Notes: a model not told the origin generated them from the sequence alone. A DNA stretch of 64,000 nucleotides from Kineococcus sp. TRM81007 (GCF_022669155.1 NZ_JALBVB010000056.1:469137-533136); one strand, 5' to 3'. Positions 44,679-53,937 are shown, counted from the first letter of the stretch. Program-made: numbers and translations.

Positions 44679-44951
44679 TCAGGCGGCGGTGCCGACCTTC
44701 GCGGCGGCCTTCGCGATGGCCGACTTGCGGTTCGCGGCCTGGTTCTTGTGGATCACGCCCTTGCTGACGGCCTTGTCCAGCTTGCGGCTGGCGTGCTTCA
44801 GCGCGGCGGCGGTCTTCTCGGCGTCACCGGCGGTGGCGGCCTCGCGGAGGGCGCGGACGGCGGTGCGCAGCTCCGACTTCACGGCCTTGTTGCGCAGGCG
44901 CGCCTTCTCGGCGGTGAGGATGCGCTTCTTCTGGGACTTGATGTTCGCCAC
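44679..44951 (-). CDS. rpsT: 30S ribosomal protein S20
   Basis: A 90-residue, very basic helical protein of the small subunit binding 16S rRNA. It starts [30 protein letters not shown] and ends [15 protein letters not shown], both canonical. The start is GTG (44951), with AAGGAG about 11 nt upstream. TACCCT on the minus strand at 45089-45084 is a possible -10 box, giving a leader of about 125 nt. S20 often controls its own translation. Confidence 0.97.
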   Translation of the reverse strand: MANIKSQKKRILTAEKARLRNKAVKSELRTAVRALREAATAGDAEKTAAALKHASRKLDKAVSKGVIHKNQAANRKSAIAKAAAKVGTAA

Positions 44952-45134
44952 GGGGCGTCCGTCTCCTTGCGATCGAGCTGTTCGGTGTCAGAGGGCGGCC
45001 GGGACACCTGGACTCCGGCGTGGGGGACCGGGGGTGAGGGTGACCGTCCGTGACCTCCGCACGAGGAGGCGAAGGCGTCGTCCAGGGTAGCAGGGGAGGG
45101 GGGAGCGCCCGGACGGTGCGTTCCGCCGCTGCGG

Positions 45135-45833
45135 TCAGGGCGCGCGGGGGGGCTGGCCCGCCGCGGCCTGCAGGGCACCTGCGGCCCGGACGACGCGGAA
45201 CCACGCGACGAGGGACACGACGAGGCCGGCGAACCCGAGCAGGTGCAGCAGCCCGGTGGCCGACGCCTCGCCCGGGTCGAGCGGCGCGGTGGCCCGCCGG
45301 GCCGCCGCGCTGACGGCGAACTGCCCGACCAGCCACCCCGCCCACCACGGGGCCAGAGGGGGGCGCCGGACCCGGTCCCGGTGGGGCGTCGCCGCGGCGG
45401 CCGACGCGTCCAGGGCGTCCCGGACCACCTGGTAGGGGAACCAGAACGAGACCACCGGGACGAACCACCCCGCCCAGGCCCACACCGGGTTGCGCGCGTG
45501 GTGGTGGCTGGGGGCCAGCAGTTCCGAGTTGCGCCGCACCCGCGTCAGCCAGAGGCAGGTGACGACGAAGGCGGCCAGCCACACGAGGCTCGTCAGGGCC
45601 GTGAGGACGTCGTACGGCGTGAGCGGGGCGCCCGGGGTGTGCCCGAACCCCGCGAGCGCGGTGATCCCCTCGCCGGCGGTGACGGCCACCGCCAGCGCGA
45701 GCGCGGCCGTGCCCAGGCCCTGGACGGGCCGCAGGTGGGGTGGGCCGGCCGGTGGGTGCGCGGGGGCGGGGTGCTGCGCCGAGCGGTCCGGGTCCTCGCC
45801 GGACGCCGGCTGCGCGGGTGGTGGTCCGGTCAC
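45135..45833 (-). CDS. DUF4328 membrane protein
   Basis: A 232-residue integral membrane protein with a Pro-rich cytoplasmic N-terminus (residues 1-40) and four predicted helices. The centre WLTRVRRNSELLAPSHHHARNPVWAWAGWFVPVVSFWFPYQVVRDAL is characteristic of DUF4328, a family without a known function. The GTG at 45833 has GAGGAGG 5 nt upstream. Its -10 box lies in the middle of a perfect inverted repeat. Confidence 0.85.
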   Translation of the reverse strand: MTGPPPAQPASGEDPDRSAQHPAPAHPPAGPPHLRPVQGLGTAALALAVAVTAGEGITALAGFGHTPGAPLTPYDVLTALTSLVWLAAFVVTCLWLTRVRRNSELLAPSHHHARNPVWAWAGWFVPVVSFWFPYQVVRDALDASAAAATPHRDRVRRPPLAPWWAGWLVGQFAVSAAARRATAPLDPGEASATGLLHLLGFAGLVVSLVAWFRVVRAAGALQAAAGQPPRAP

Positions 45834-45852
45834 CGTTCCTCCTCGACTCGGG

Positions 45853-45872
45853 GATCACCACGCTAGGTGATC
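45853..45872 (-). promoter_or_regulatory. inverted-repeat operator centred on the DUF4328 -10 box
   Basis: Read on the minus strand: GATCACC-TAGCGT-GGTGATC. The two 7-bp arms are exact reverse complements, and the 6-bp centre is a consensus -10 hexamer. The start point would be near 45853, about 20 nt before the GTG. A dimeric repressor fits here; the divergent helix-turn-helix gene is one candidate. Confidence 0.65.
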
Positions 45873-45913
45873 GACGGTCGACGGTGATGGAGGGCGCGTG
45901 CTGTCAGACGTGG

Positions 45914-45943
45914 TTGACGCCAGCCCTCTTGTCAGCCCAGGCT
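45914..45943 (+). promoter_or_regulatory. promoter of the HTH/Clp-N gene pair
   Basis: TTGACG (45914-45919), 18-nt spacer, CAGGCT (45938-45943), then 6 nt to GTG 45950. This is a complete vegetative promoter in leaderless position, and it fixes the start of the next gene. Confidence 0.65.
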
Positions 45944-45949
45944 GACGCC

Positions 45950-46222
45950 GTGGACCTGGAACGGGTGGAAGCCGCAGCCGGTGCCGCCGATTCCCGCGAA
46001 GGGCTGCGCACGGCGCTGGCGCTGCGCCGGCTGGCCGAGCGCCTGGAGGCGCTGCACGTGGCCCGGGCGCGCGAGCAGGGGATGTCGTGGGCGGAGATCG
46101 CCGTGGAGCTGCAGGTGACGCGCCAGACGGTCCACAAGAAGCACGGCCGCACGAGCGGGCCGGGGCGCTGGGACACCGGACAGGACACCGGCCCGGGTGC
46201 GGGGCGGGACGACGAGAGGTGA
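45950..46222 (+). CDS. small helix-turn-helix protein
   Basis: A 90-residue protein: a helical N-terminal half (VDLERVEAAAGAADSREGLRTALALRRLAERLEALHVARARE), then an HTH (MSWAEIAVELQVTRQTVHKKHGR) and a disordered Gly/Asp tail. The last residues overlap the next gene by 4 bp (GTGA). Start GTG 45950 is set by the leaderless promoter; ATG 45887, 21 codons upstream, would place the promoter inside the gene. Likely a DNA-binding partner of the following Clp-N protein. Confidence 0.75.
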   Translation: MDLERVEAAAGAADSREGLRTALALRRLAERLEALHVARAREQGMSWAEIAVELQVTRQTVHKKHGRTSGPGRWDTGQDTGPGAGRDDER

Positions 46223-46845
46223 CGCGGGTGCTGATCTACGACGACTCCTTCGGGGCGGTGATGGCCGCCAGCCAGCGGGAGGCCACGGAACTGGGGGCCG
46301 ACGCCTACGGGTCGGAGCACGTGCTGCTGGGCCTGCTGGGCGCGGCCGGTCCGCTGACCGAGCAGGTGCAGCGCGCCGAACCGGCGCTGACCGCGGGGGC
46401 GGTGCGTGCCGCCGTCCAGCGCGGCGCCGACGACGCCGTGCACCTGCAGCGGCTCGGCGTCGACGCGGAGCAGCTCCTCGCGCCGGCCCCCGGCGAGACG
46501 CCCTCCCGGCAGCACCCGACGCCGCGCAACCGCCACACCCCCGAGTGGCAGCGGGCGCTCGCCTCGGCGTCGGTGAAGCTGGACCGGCTGCAGAAGTCCG
46601 GCGCGCTGCCGCGTCAGCGGAAGGTGACCTCGGCGGTGCTGTGGCTGGCGGTGCTGGAGCCGGGCACCCGGGCGTACCGGCTGCTGGCGGCGGTGGACGT
46701 GGACGCCGAGCGGGTGCGCGACGCGGTGCTGGGCGCTCTCGCCGGTGCCGGTGCGGCGGCGCCTCCCTGGCCCGAGCAGGCGCGGGCGGGGTTGCTGACC
46801 CGGCTGGTGCAGCGCGCCCTCGCCCGTGTGAACACCGCCGGCTGA
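46219..46845 (+). CDS. Clp N-terminal (ClpR) domain protein without ATPase
   Basis: A 208-residue protein with two Clp-N-type repeats: AVMAASQREATELGADAYGSEHVLLGLLG (residues 14-42) and TPEWQRALASASVKLDRLQKSG with AVLWLAVLEPG in the second half. These are the substrate- or adaptor-binding modules of ClpC/ClpA, here without any AAA+ module. Coupled to the HTH gene by overlap, a pairing seen in other actinobacteria; it may act as a sensor or adaptor for the HTH protein. Function unproven. Confidence 0.8.
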   Translation: MTRVLIYDDSFGAVMAASQREATELGADAYGSEHVLLGLLGAAGPLTEQVQRAEPALTAGAVRAAVQRGADDAVHLQRLGVDAEQLLAPAPGETPSRQHPTPRNRHTPEWQRALASASVKLDRLQKSGALPRQRKVTSAVLWLAVLEPGTRAYRLLAAVDVDAERVRDAVLGALAGAGAAAPPWPEQARAGLLTRLVQRALARVNTAG

Positions 46846-46973
46846 ACGCGCGCCCCGACCGGGGCGGAGCCTGCCTGCGCCGGCTGCCCGTCTGCGCTGG
46901 CGGCCCGCCCGTGCGTGCGGCATCGTCCGACGCCGCGACAGACGGATCACCGACGCACCGACCGGGAGCCCCC

Positions 46974-48176
46974 GTGCACCACCTCCACGACACCTACGCC
47001 GTCCTCGGCGTGGCCGGCGTCGTGCTCGCCCTGGCCAGCCGCCGCGTGCGCCGCTGGCCGGTCAGCGAGCCGCTCGTGGCCCTCCTGCTCGGCGTCGCCC
47101 TCGGCCCCCTCCTGCTGGGGGTGGTGGACCTGCCCGCGCACGAGCGCGACCTGCTCCTGCTGGAGGGCTCGCGCCTGCTGCTGGCGTGGTCCGTGATGGC
47201 GGCGGCGCTGCGCTTCCCCGCCCGCGACCTGCGCCCGCTGGTGCGCCCGACGGTGCTGCTGCTCGTCGTGGTGATGCCCCTGGCGGCCGTGCTGGGCGGT
47301 GCGTCGGCGCTGCTGGTCGGCCTGCCGGTGGCGGCGGCGTTCCTGGTGGGGGCGGTGCTGTGCCCGACCGACCCGGTGCTGGCCGCCTCCGTGGTCTCCG
47401 GCGACCTCGCGGAGAAGACCCTGCCGGCCCGGCTGCGGCAGGTGCTGACGCTGGAGAGCGGCGCCAACGACGGTCTCGCGCTGCCGCTGGTGGCGCTCGC
47501 GCTGGCGGCGGTGCTGCCGCAGGAGACGCTCGGCGGGGCCGTGGCGGGCCTGCTGCAGGAGGTGCTGGTGGGCGCGGTCGTGGGGCTCGCGGCCGGCTGG
47601 CTGGCCGGCAGGGGGCTGCACCTGGCCTCCGCCCGGGAGGACCTCGGGAACGGCCCGCGGCTGGTGTTCACGCTGCTGCTGGCCGTGGCGGTCCTCGGGG
47701 TCGCGCGCGTGCTGGGCGGCGACGGGGTGCTGGCCGCGTTCGTCGCGGGGCTGGCGTACAACCGCCTGGTTCCCGACAGCGACCGCAGCCCGCAGGACGC
47801 CGTCGACGAGGCCGTCAACCGCTACGCGGTGCTGCCGCTGTTCCTGGTGCTGGGGGCGGTGCTGCCGTGGTCGGGGTGGGTGGACCTGGGGCCGGGCGCG
47901 ATCGCGTTCGCGGTGCTCGTGCTGCTGGTGCGCCGGCTGCCGGTGGTGCTGGCCGCGGCCCGGCCGCTGGGGTTGCGAGGGCGGGACGCGGTCTTCGCCG
48001 GCTGGTTCGGCCCGATGGGCGTCAGCGCCGTGTTCTACCTGGCGCACAGCCTGCACCGAGGGGTCGACGACCCGCGGGTCTTCGCGGCGGGCACGCTGGC
48101 CATCGCCGTCAGCGTCGTGGCGTTCGGGGTGAGCGCGTCCCCGCTGACCCGGCTGTACGGCGACCGGGCGCGCTGA
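46974..48176 (+). CDS. cation:proton antiporter (CPA1/NhaP-like)
   Basis: A 400-residue membrane protein with about 12 helices, expected to exchange Na+ or K+ for H+. The ion-site region reads GAVLCPTDPVLAASVVSGD and LESGANDGLALPLVALAL, where the ND pair replaces the ND/DD motif in helix 5; the last helices include AGWFGPMGVSAVFY. No cytoplasmic regulatory tail. GTG 46974 has GGGAG 5 nt upstream. No other subunit genes adjoin. Confidence 0.88.
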   Translation: MHHLHDTYAVLGVAGVVLALASRRVRRWPVSEPLVALLLGVALGPLLLGVVDLPAHERDLLLLEGSRLLLAWSVMAAALRFPARDLRPLVRPTVLLLVVVMPLAAVLGGASALLVGLPVAAAFLVGAVLCPTDPVLAASVVSGDLAEKTLPARLRQVLTLESGANDGLALPLVALALAAVLPQETLGGAVAGLLQEVLVGAVVGLAAGWLAGRGLHLASAREDLGNGPRLVFTLLLAVAVLGVARVLGGDGVLAAFVAGLAYNRLVPDSDRSPQDAVDEAVNRYAVLPLFLVLGAVLPWSGWVDLGPGAIAFAVLVLLVRRLPVVLAAARPLGLRGRDAVFAGWFGPMGVSAVFYLAHSLHRGVDDPRVFAAGTLAIAVSVVAFGVSASPLTRLYGDRAR

Positions 48177-48257
48177 GGCCCGCGCGCGGCGCCGCCTGCG
48201 GCACCGCGTGCGACGATGGGGGCCCACGACCGTGCCGACGAGAGGTGCCCCCCGCCC

Positions 48258-50123
48258 GTGTCCCCGATGGCCGCGAACGCCCCGGCTCCCTCCTCCACGC
48301 CGCCGGAGCTGCTGCGCAACTTCTGCATCATCGCCCACATCGACCACGGCAAGTCGACGCTGGCGGACCGCATGCTGCAGCTGACGGGCGTCGTGGACGA
48401 GCGCGCCATGCGGGCGCAGTACCTGGACCGCATGGACATCGAGCGCGAGCGCGGCATCACCATCAAGTCGCAGGCCGTGCGCATGCCGTGGGGCATCGAC
48501 GGCACCGACTACGCCCTGAACATGATCGACACCCCCGGGCACGTGGACTTCACCTACGAGGTGTCCCGCTCGCTGGCGGCGTGCGAGGGCGCGGTGCTGC
48601 TCGTCGACGCCGCGCAGGGCATCGAGGCGCAGACCCTGGCGAACCTCTACCTCGCCATGGAGAACGACCTGACGATCATCCCGGTGCTGAACAAGATCGA
48701 CCTGCCGGCGGCGCAGCCGGAGAAGTTCGCCGAGGAGCTCGCCGGTCTCATCGGGTGCCAGCCGGAGGACTGCCTGCGGGTGTCGGGCAAGACCGGTGCC
48801 GGTGTGCCGGTGCTGCTGGACGAGATCGTCAAGCAGATCCCGCCGCCGGTGGGCGACCCGGACGCCCCCGCCCGGGCGATGATCTTCGACTCGGTCTACG
48901 ACACCTACCGCGGTGTCGTGACCTACGTCCGCGTCATCGACGGGAAGCTGTCCCCGCGCGAGCGCATCGCGATGATGTCGACGAAGGCCACCCACGAACT
49001 GCTCGAGATCGGGGTCTCCTCGCCCGAGCCGACCCCGTCGCAGGGGCTGGGGGTCGGTGAGGTCGGCTACCTCATCACCGGGGTGAAGGACGTCCGGCAG
49101 TCCAAGGTCGGTGACACCGTCACCAACGCTGCGAAGCCGTCGGCGGAGGCCCTCGGCGGCTACCGCGACCCCAAGCCGATGGTGTTCTCCGGGTTGTACC
49201 CGATCGACGGGTCCGACTACCCGGTGCTGCGCGAGGCGCTGGACAAGCTCAAGCTCAACGACGCCGCCCTGGTCTACGAACCGGAGACGTCGGCGGCGCT
49301 GGGGTTCGGTTTCCGCATCGGCTTCCTCGGCCTGCTGCACCTGGAGATCGTGCGTGAGCGGCTGGAGCGGGAGTTCAACCTCGACCTCATCTCCACCGCC
49401 CCCAGCGTCGTCTACGAGGTGACGATGGAGGACCGGAAGGTCATCACCGTCACCAACCCCTCGGAGTTCCCCGGCGGCAAGGTGGCCGAGATCCGCGAGC
49501 CCGTCGTGAAGGCGACCGTCCTGGCGCCCAGCGAGTTCATCGGCGCGGTCATGGAACTGTGCCAGCAGCGCCGTGGCGACCTGCAGGGCATGGACTACCT
49601 GTCCGAGGACCGGGTGGAGATGCGCTACCGGTTGCCGCTGGCGGAGATCGTCTTCGACTTCTTCGACCAGCTGAAGTCGCGCACCCGCGGGTACGCCTCC
49701 CTGGACTACGACGTCGACGGCGACCAGGTCGCCGACCTCGTGAAGGTCGACGTCCTGCTCCAGGGCGAGCAGGTCGACGCCTTCAGCGCGATCGTGCACA
49801 AGGACAAGGCGTACGCCTACGGCGTGATGATGGCCGGCAAGCTCAAGGAGCTCATCCCGCGCCAGCAGTTCGAGGTGCCGATCCAGGCGGCGGTGGGCGC
49901 GCGCATCATCGCCCGCGAGAACGTCCGCGCCATCCGCAAGGACGTCCTGGCCAAGTGCTACGGCGGTGACATCACCCGCAAGCGCAAGCTGCTGGAGAAG
50001 CAGAAGGAGGGCAAGAAGCGCATGAAGATGGTGGGACGCGTCGAGGTCCCCCAGGAGGCGTTCATCGCCGCGCTGTCCTCCGACGCCGCCGGCGACAAGG
50101 CCAAGGAGAAGGCGAAGAAGTAG
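48258..50123 (+). CDS. lepA: elongation factor 4 (LepA)
   Basis: A ribosome-bound translational GTPase. Of about 621 residues, the G domain has [39 protein letters not shown] and LNKIDLP; the EF-G-like domains III and V and the LepA-specific C-terminal domain ([45 protein letters not shown]) follow. GTG 48258 is favoured by AGAGG upstream and by a likely -10 box (GACGAT, 48212-48217); ATG 48216 would start at that box, and ATG 48267 is also possible. Confidence 0.97.
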   Translation: MSPMAANAPAPSSTPPELLRNFCIIAHIDHGKSTLADRMLQLTGVVDERAMRAQYLDRMDIERERGITIKSQAVRMPWGIDGTDYALNMIDTPGHVDFTYEVSRSLAACEGAVLLVDAAQGIEAQTLANLYLAMENDLTIIPVLNKIDLPAAQPEKFAEELAGLIGCQPEDCLRVSGKTGAGVPVLLDEIVKQIPPPVGDPDAPARAMIFDSVYDTYRGVVTYVRVIDGKLSPRERIAMMSTKATHELLEIGVSSPEPTPSQGLGVGEVGYLITGVKDVRQSKVGDTVTNAAKPSAEALGGYRDPKPMVFSGLYPIDGSDYPVLREALDKLKLNDAALVYEPETSAALGFGFRIGFLGLLHLEIVRERLEREFNLDLISTAPSVVYEVTMEDRKVITVTNPSEFPGGKVAEIREPVVKATVLAPSEFIGAVMELCQQRRGDLQGMDYLSEDRVEMRYRLPLAEIVFDFFDQLKSRTRGYASLDYDVDGDQVADLVKVDVLLQGEQVDAFSAIVHKDKAYAYGVMMAGKLKELIPRQQFEVPIQAAVGARIIARENVRAIRKDVLAKCYGGDITRKRKLLEKQKEGKKRMKMVGRVEVPQEAFIAALSSDAAGDKAKEKAKK

Positions 50124-50140
50124 GCCGCCCGGAGCCCGCG

Positions 50141-50174
50141 GGCCGGCGCGGAGCCCGCAGGCCCCGCGCCGGCC
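50141..50174. terminator. bidirectional hairpin after lepA
   Basis: Arms GGCCGGCGCGG (50141-50151) and CCGCGCCGGCC (50164-50174) with a 12-nt loop, between convergent stop codons. No T-run. Confidence 0.65.
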
Positions 50175-50184
50175 GGTGGCCCGC

Positions 50185-51039
50185 CTAGCGGTCCCCGGCT
50201 GCGGCCCCGGCGCGCTCCACGACCCGCAGCACCGCGTCGGCGAGGACGTCGGGGCGGTCGACGGGCACGAAGTGGTTCGCGTCGGGCACCGGCGTGAACC
50301 GCGCACCGGGGATCTCGCGCGCCAGGCGCTCGCCGTAGCGGGGCTTCATCTGCCCGTCGAGCAGGCCCCAGACGACCTCCACGGGCATCGCCAGGCGCGG
50401 CAGGAACGGCGCGACGGTCTGCGTGTAGACGGAGTCCGCGGAGCGCAGGTGCCGGGCCAGGCGCCGCCCGCCGCCCGGCTCCAGCCAGGGGGCGACGAAG
50501 CGGTCCACGGCGTCACCGGCGCGGTCCTGGTGGGCGAACAGCGGTCGCAGCGAGGTGCGCAGCACCTTCTCCAGCGCGGGCGCGGGCAGGCGCTCCAGGA
50601 CCGGCCACGCCAGCTTCAGGGCCTTGATGCCGGGCACGGGCCAGCCGTCGTAGCAGACGCCGTCGGCGATGACGGCGCCCGCGACCCGCTGCGGGTTGGT
50701 CGTCGCCAGGATCTGCGTGACGCCGCCGCCGAGGTCGTGACCGGCCACGACGGCGCGCTCCTCACCCAGGGCGTCGAGCAGGTCGACGAGCGCGGAGGCC
50801 TGCGAGGCGATGTCCACCCCCGTGCCCTCGGGGGCGGCGGAGCCGCCGTAGCCGAGCATGTCCACGGCCACCACGCGCGCGTGCTCGTGCAGGCGCGGCA
50901 CCACGTCCCACCACAGGGTGTGGTTGGTGGGGATGCCGTGCACGAGCAGCACGAGGGGGCCGGAGTCCCCGGCGCGCCACAGGTGCCGCGGGCGCCCGGC
51001 GACGTCGATGGTCTCAGTTCGTCCGACGGGGTGGTCCAC
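50185..51039 (-). CDS. alpha/beta hydrolase (haloalkane dehalogenase/epoxide hydrolase-like)
   Basis: A 284-residue alpha/beta hydrolase. The oxyanion motif is LVHGIPTNHTLWWD; the nucleophile elbow reads VAGHDLGGG, so the nucleophile is Asp rather than Ser, as in haloalkane dehalogenases and epoxide hydrolases; the catalytic His is in PDANHFVPVDRPD and the lid is LLFAHQD-like. The substrate is unknown. GTG 51039 is the likely start (CACCCT 6 nt upstream is a weak -10 box, with no Shine-Dalgarno); longer starts would overlap the neighbouring gene. Confidence 0.87.
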   Translation of the reverse strand: MDHPVGRTETIDVAGRPRHLWRAGDSGPLVLLVHGIPTNHTLWWDVVPRLHEHARVVAVDMLGYGGSAAPEGTGVDIASQASALVDLLDALGEERAVVAGHDLGGGVTQILATTNPQRVAGAVIADGVCYDGWPVPGIKALKLAWPVLERLPAPALEKVLRTSLRPLFAHQDRAGDAVDRFVAPWLEPGGGRRLARHLRSADSVYTQTVAPFLPRLAMPVEVVWGLLDGQMKPRYGERLAREIPGARFTPVPDANHFVPVDRPDVLADAVLRVVERAGAAAGDR

Positions 51040-51107
51040 GCCCCCAGGGTGCCGAGACCGGCGCGCCGCGGCACCTCGAGACCCGTCCGGTGCGCGTCGG
51101 CGGGACG

Positions 51108-51791
51108 TCAACCCTCGAAACCCGCGCTGGCCGTCACGGTGCCCGGCGGCACCTCGGTGAAGCCGCCGTCGCGCACGTCGACGCGCTCACCGGCGCCCAG
51201 CACCGGTGCCCCCGTCAGCACCCGGACGCCGAGGCCGCCCAGCGCCCACGGCGCGGTCAGCGCGGCGGGCAGCAGCTCCCACGCCAGCTGCGCGGCGTGC
51301 CCCACCTGCGCGGCGGCCTTGCCGGTGCTCATCCGCACGCCGGGGTGCAGCCGGATCGTCAGCAGGCCGGGGGCGGTGGGCGGGGTGGGGGAGTCGTCGG
51401 GGTCGGTCAGGTCCAGCCCGCCGACCTGCAGGGGAGCCAGCAGCGGCGGGACGTCGTCGCGCGGGTGCGGGGCGAAGGCGCGCACCACGGCGTCGCCGCT
51501 GCGCGCCTCCACGTGCGGCAGCTGCGCGGTGCGCTCCCACCGCACCCCGCGCGCCCGGCGGGTGATCTTGCGGATGCGCTGCCCGCGCCAGGCGGCCACG
51601 GCGTCGTGGAACTCCCCGCCCGGGACGGTGGTGCGCTCGTCCGTCAGCAGCAGCACCACCGCGCGCGCCGCCGCGACGAGCACGTCGGTGTGCGCCGGCG
51701 CCGGGTCGCGCTCGACGCGGGCGACGAGCGAGAGCGACCACGGCTCGTCCTCGCCGGGCAGGGTCCACGGGGTGTTCTCCGGCTGCGCCAC
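51108..51791 (-). CDS. peptidyl-tRNA hydrolase (Pth2-type) domain protein
   Basis: A 227-residue protein. Its C-terminal part has the Pth2 signature RMSTGKAAAQVGHAAQLAWELL; the N-terminal half (LSLVARVERDPAPAHTDVLVAAARAVVLLLTDERT) looks like a second, diverged copy of the fold. Pth2 hydrolases recycle peptidyl-tRNA in archaea and eukaryotes; the actinobacterial version may act likewise, but this is unproven. GTG 51791 is selected because TAGCGT ends exactly 7 nt upstream; the first in-frame GTG (51800) overlaps that hexamer. Confidence 0.8.
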   Translation of the reverse strand: MAQPENTPWTLPGEDEPWSLSLVARVERDPAPAHTDVLVAAARAVVLLLTDERTTVPGGEFHDAVAAWRGQRIRKITRRARGVRWERTAQLPHVEARSGDAVVRAFAPHPRDDVPPLLAPLQVGGLDLTDPDDSPTPPTAPGLLTIRLHPGVRMSTGKAAAQVGHAAQLAWELLPAALTAPWALGGLGVRVLTGAPVLGAGERVDVRDGGFTEVPPGTVTASAGFEG

Positions 51792-51821
51792 GACCGGCAC
51801 GCTACCGGCGCGTCACCGGGT

Positions 51822-52625
51822 TCAGGCCGTGCGCCGACGCCGCGCGGTGACCAGCTCGAACACGGCGTAGGCGGCCAGGCCCAGCGCCACGACCGTCAGC
51901 ATCACCGTGCCGTACGGCTGCGAGGCGATCTCGTGGAACGCCGCGTCCAGGCCCCGCGCCCTCGCGGTGTCGCCACGGGCGGAGAGCACCACCAGCACGC
52001 CGAGCACCCCGAACGCGACGCCGCGCGCCACCCAGCCCGCGACGCCCAGCGCCGTCAGGGCCGGCGACAGCGTGCCCTCCACCTTGTCCTCGAACTTCTT
52101 CATCAGCCCGCGCACCGCCAGGCCGACGCCGACACCGGCGATGACCAGGCCGACCACCACGACGAGCACCGCACCGCCCGGGGCCTCCAGCACCCGCTGG
52201 GTGAGCGTCTGCTGCTGCTGCCCGGACGAGGAGCCGCCGCCGAACAGGAACCGCGCGCTGGACACGCCCAGCGCCGCGGCGACCACGGCCTTGACGACGG
52301 CCTTGACGCGCTTCGCGGCTCCGTCGGCGGCCACCGCGGCGAAGACCTGCCAGACGACCATCGCCGCGAAGCCCAGCGTCAGCAGCGCCAGCAGCACCTG
52401 GCCGAACGGCTGAGCCGCGATGCGGGACATCGCGCCGGAGGTGTCGGCGCTGGTGGGCGCGGTGCCGAACGCGATCTGCAGCGCCAGCCACGCCACCAGC
52501 AGGTACACGACCCCCTCGGCGACGACGCCCGCGCGGCCGACCCGCTTCACGGTGGTCTCGTGGCGCTCGGCGAAGCGCTCCCCCTGGCGGGCGGTCTCCT
52601 TGACGTCGTTCCCGGACATGCGCAC
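51822..52625 (-). CDS. DUF1206 membrane protein
   Basis: A 267-residue protein with six predicted helices arranged as three repeats of two, each beginning with an RxGxVAxGxVY-like start: VGRAGVVAEGVVYLLVAWLALQIA, a diverged middle copy, and LGVAGWVARGVAFGVLGVLVVLSA. A GSSSGQQQQ linker separates the first and second units. This is the DUF1206 architecture; the function is unknown. Start at GTG 52625 or ATG 52619. Divergent from hemW. Confidence 0.87.
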   Translation of the reverse strand: MRMSGNDVKETARQGERFAERHETTVKRVGRAGVVAEGVVYLLVAWLALQIAFGTAPTSADTSGAMSRIAAQPFGQVLLALLTLGFAAMVVWQVFAAVAADGAAKRVKAVVKAVVAAALGVSSARFLFGGGSSSGQQQQTLTQRVLEAPGGAVLVVVVGLVIAGVGVGLAVRGLMKKFEDKVEGTLSPALTALGVAGWVARGVAFGVLGVLVVLSARGDTARARGLDAAFHEIASQPYGTVMLTVVALGLAAYAVFELVTARRRRTA

Positions 52626-52699
52626 ATGGTGGGACCGCGCACGTCGCCCCGCACCCCGGCGGGGCGGGGGCGGTGCTCCGTCGGGGTGACACTGGGGGG

Positions 52700-53911
52700 G
52701 TGCCCAGCTCCCTGCCCGACGGCGAGACCGTCCCCACCGACGGCTCCCTGCCGTCCGCCGCCCTCGCGGGCGCCGCGGAGCGCACCTTCGGGGTGTACCT
52801 GCACGTGCCGTTCTGCGCCGTGCGCTGCGGCTACTGCGACTTCAACACCTACACCGCCACCGAGCTGGGCGGTGGCGGTTCGCAGGCCGCCTACGCCGGT
52901 ACCGCCGCCGCCGAGGTCGCCCTCGCCGCCCGCGTCCTGGGCCCGGCCGCGCGCCCCGCCTCCACGGTGTTCTTCGGCGGCGGCACGCCCACGCTGCTGC
53001 CCGCCGCGGACCTGGCCGCGATGCTCGGCGCGGTGCGCGAGCGCTTCGGCCTGGAACCGGGCGCGGAGGTGACCACCGAGGCCAACCCGGACTCCGTCAC
53101 CCCCGAGGCGCTGGCGGTGCTGGCGGCGGCCGGGTTCACCCGCGTCTCCTTCGGCGTGCAGTCCGCGGTGCCGCACGTGCTGGCGGTGCTGGACCGCACC
53201 CACGACCCGCGCCGCGTGCCCGACGCGGTGCGCTGGGCGCGCGAGGCCGGTCTCGACGTCAGCCTGGACCTCATCTACGGCACGCCGGGGGAGTCCGCGG
53301 ACGACCTGCGCCGCAGCCTGGACGAGGCGCTGGCGTGCGAGCCGGACCACGTCTCGGCGTACGCGCTCATCGTCGAGGAGGGCACCCGGCTGGCCGCCCG
53401 CATCCGCCGCGGCGAGGTGCCGGCGCCCGAGGACGACGACGAGGCCGAGAAGTACGAGATCGTCGACGACGCGCTCGGCGCCGCGGGGTTCTCCTGGTAC
53501 GAGGTGAGCAACTGGGCGCGGAAGGCCGAGCACGCCTGCCGGCACAACCTCGCCTACTGGCGCGGCGGCGACTGGTGGGGGATCGGCCCCGGCGCGCACA
53601 GCCACGTCGGCGGGGTGCGCTGGTGGAACGTCAAGCACCCCACCGCCTACGCGGGTCGCCTGGGGCGCGGCGAGAGCCCCGCCCACGCCCGCGAGGTGCT
53701 CTCCGGCGAGGACCGGCGCACCGAGGACGTGCTGCTGCGCTCGCGGCTGGCGGAGGGGTTCGACCCGGCGTGGTGGGGGGCGGTCGCGGTGGCGGCGGTG
53801 CCGGGGCTGCTGGCCGACGGGCTGGTCGAGCCCCTCGGTGACGGGCGGTGGGCGCTGACGCGGCGCGGCCGGCTGCTGGCCGACGCCGTGGTGCGCGCCC
53901 TGCTCGGCTGA
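52700..53911 (+). CDS. hemW: HemW-like radical SAM protein (heme chaperone)
   Basis: A 403-residue radical SAM enzyme of the HemN/HemW group. The 4Fe-4S motif is CAVRCGYCDF (CxxxCxxC) after YLHVPF, followed by FGGGTPTLLP, EANPDS, FGVQS, and the HemN C-terminal domain. The position beside lepA, DUF3097 and hrcA is that of HemW, which delivers heme rather than oxidising coproporphyrinogen; members were often annotated as HemN. GTG 52700 has GACACT ending 6 nt upstream, leaderless geometry. Confidence 0.92.
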   Translation: MPSSLPDGETVPTDGSLPSAALAGAAERTFGVYLHVPFCAVRCGYCDFNTYTATELGGGGSQAAYAGTAAAEVALAARVLGPAARPASTVFFGGGTPTLLPAADLAAMLGAVRERFGLEPGAEVTTEANPDSVTPEALAVLAAAGFTRVSFGVQSAVPHVLAVLDRTHDPRRVPDAVRWAREAGLDVSLDLIYGTPGESADDLRRSLDEALACEPDHVSAYALIVEEGTRLAARIRRGEVPAPEDDDEAEKYEIVDDALGAAGFSWYEVSNWARKAEHACRHNLAYWRGGDWWGIGPGAHSHVGGVRWWNVKHPTAYAGRLGRGESPAHAREVLSGEDRRTEDVLLRSRLAEGFDPAWWGAVAVAAVPGLLADGLVEPLGDGRWALTRRGRLLADAVVRALLG

Positions 53912-53937
53912 ACCCCTGCCCCGCCCCCCGGGTGGGC

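Noticed and set aside
48216-48257. ATG 48216 as the start of LepA
   Set aside because: It coincides with the probable -10 box, and the added residues do not fit the family; a purine-rich site precedes GTG 48258.
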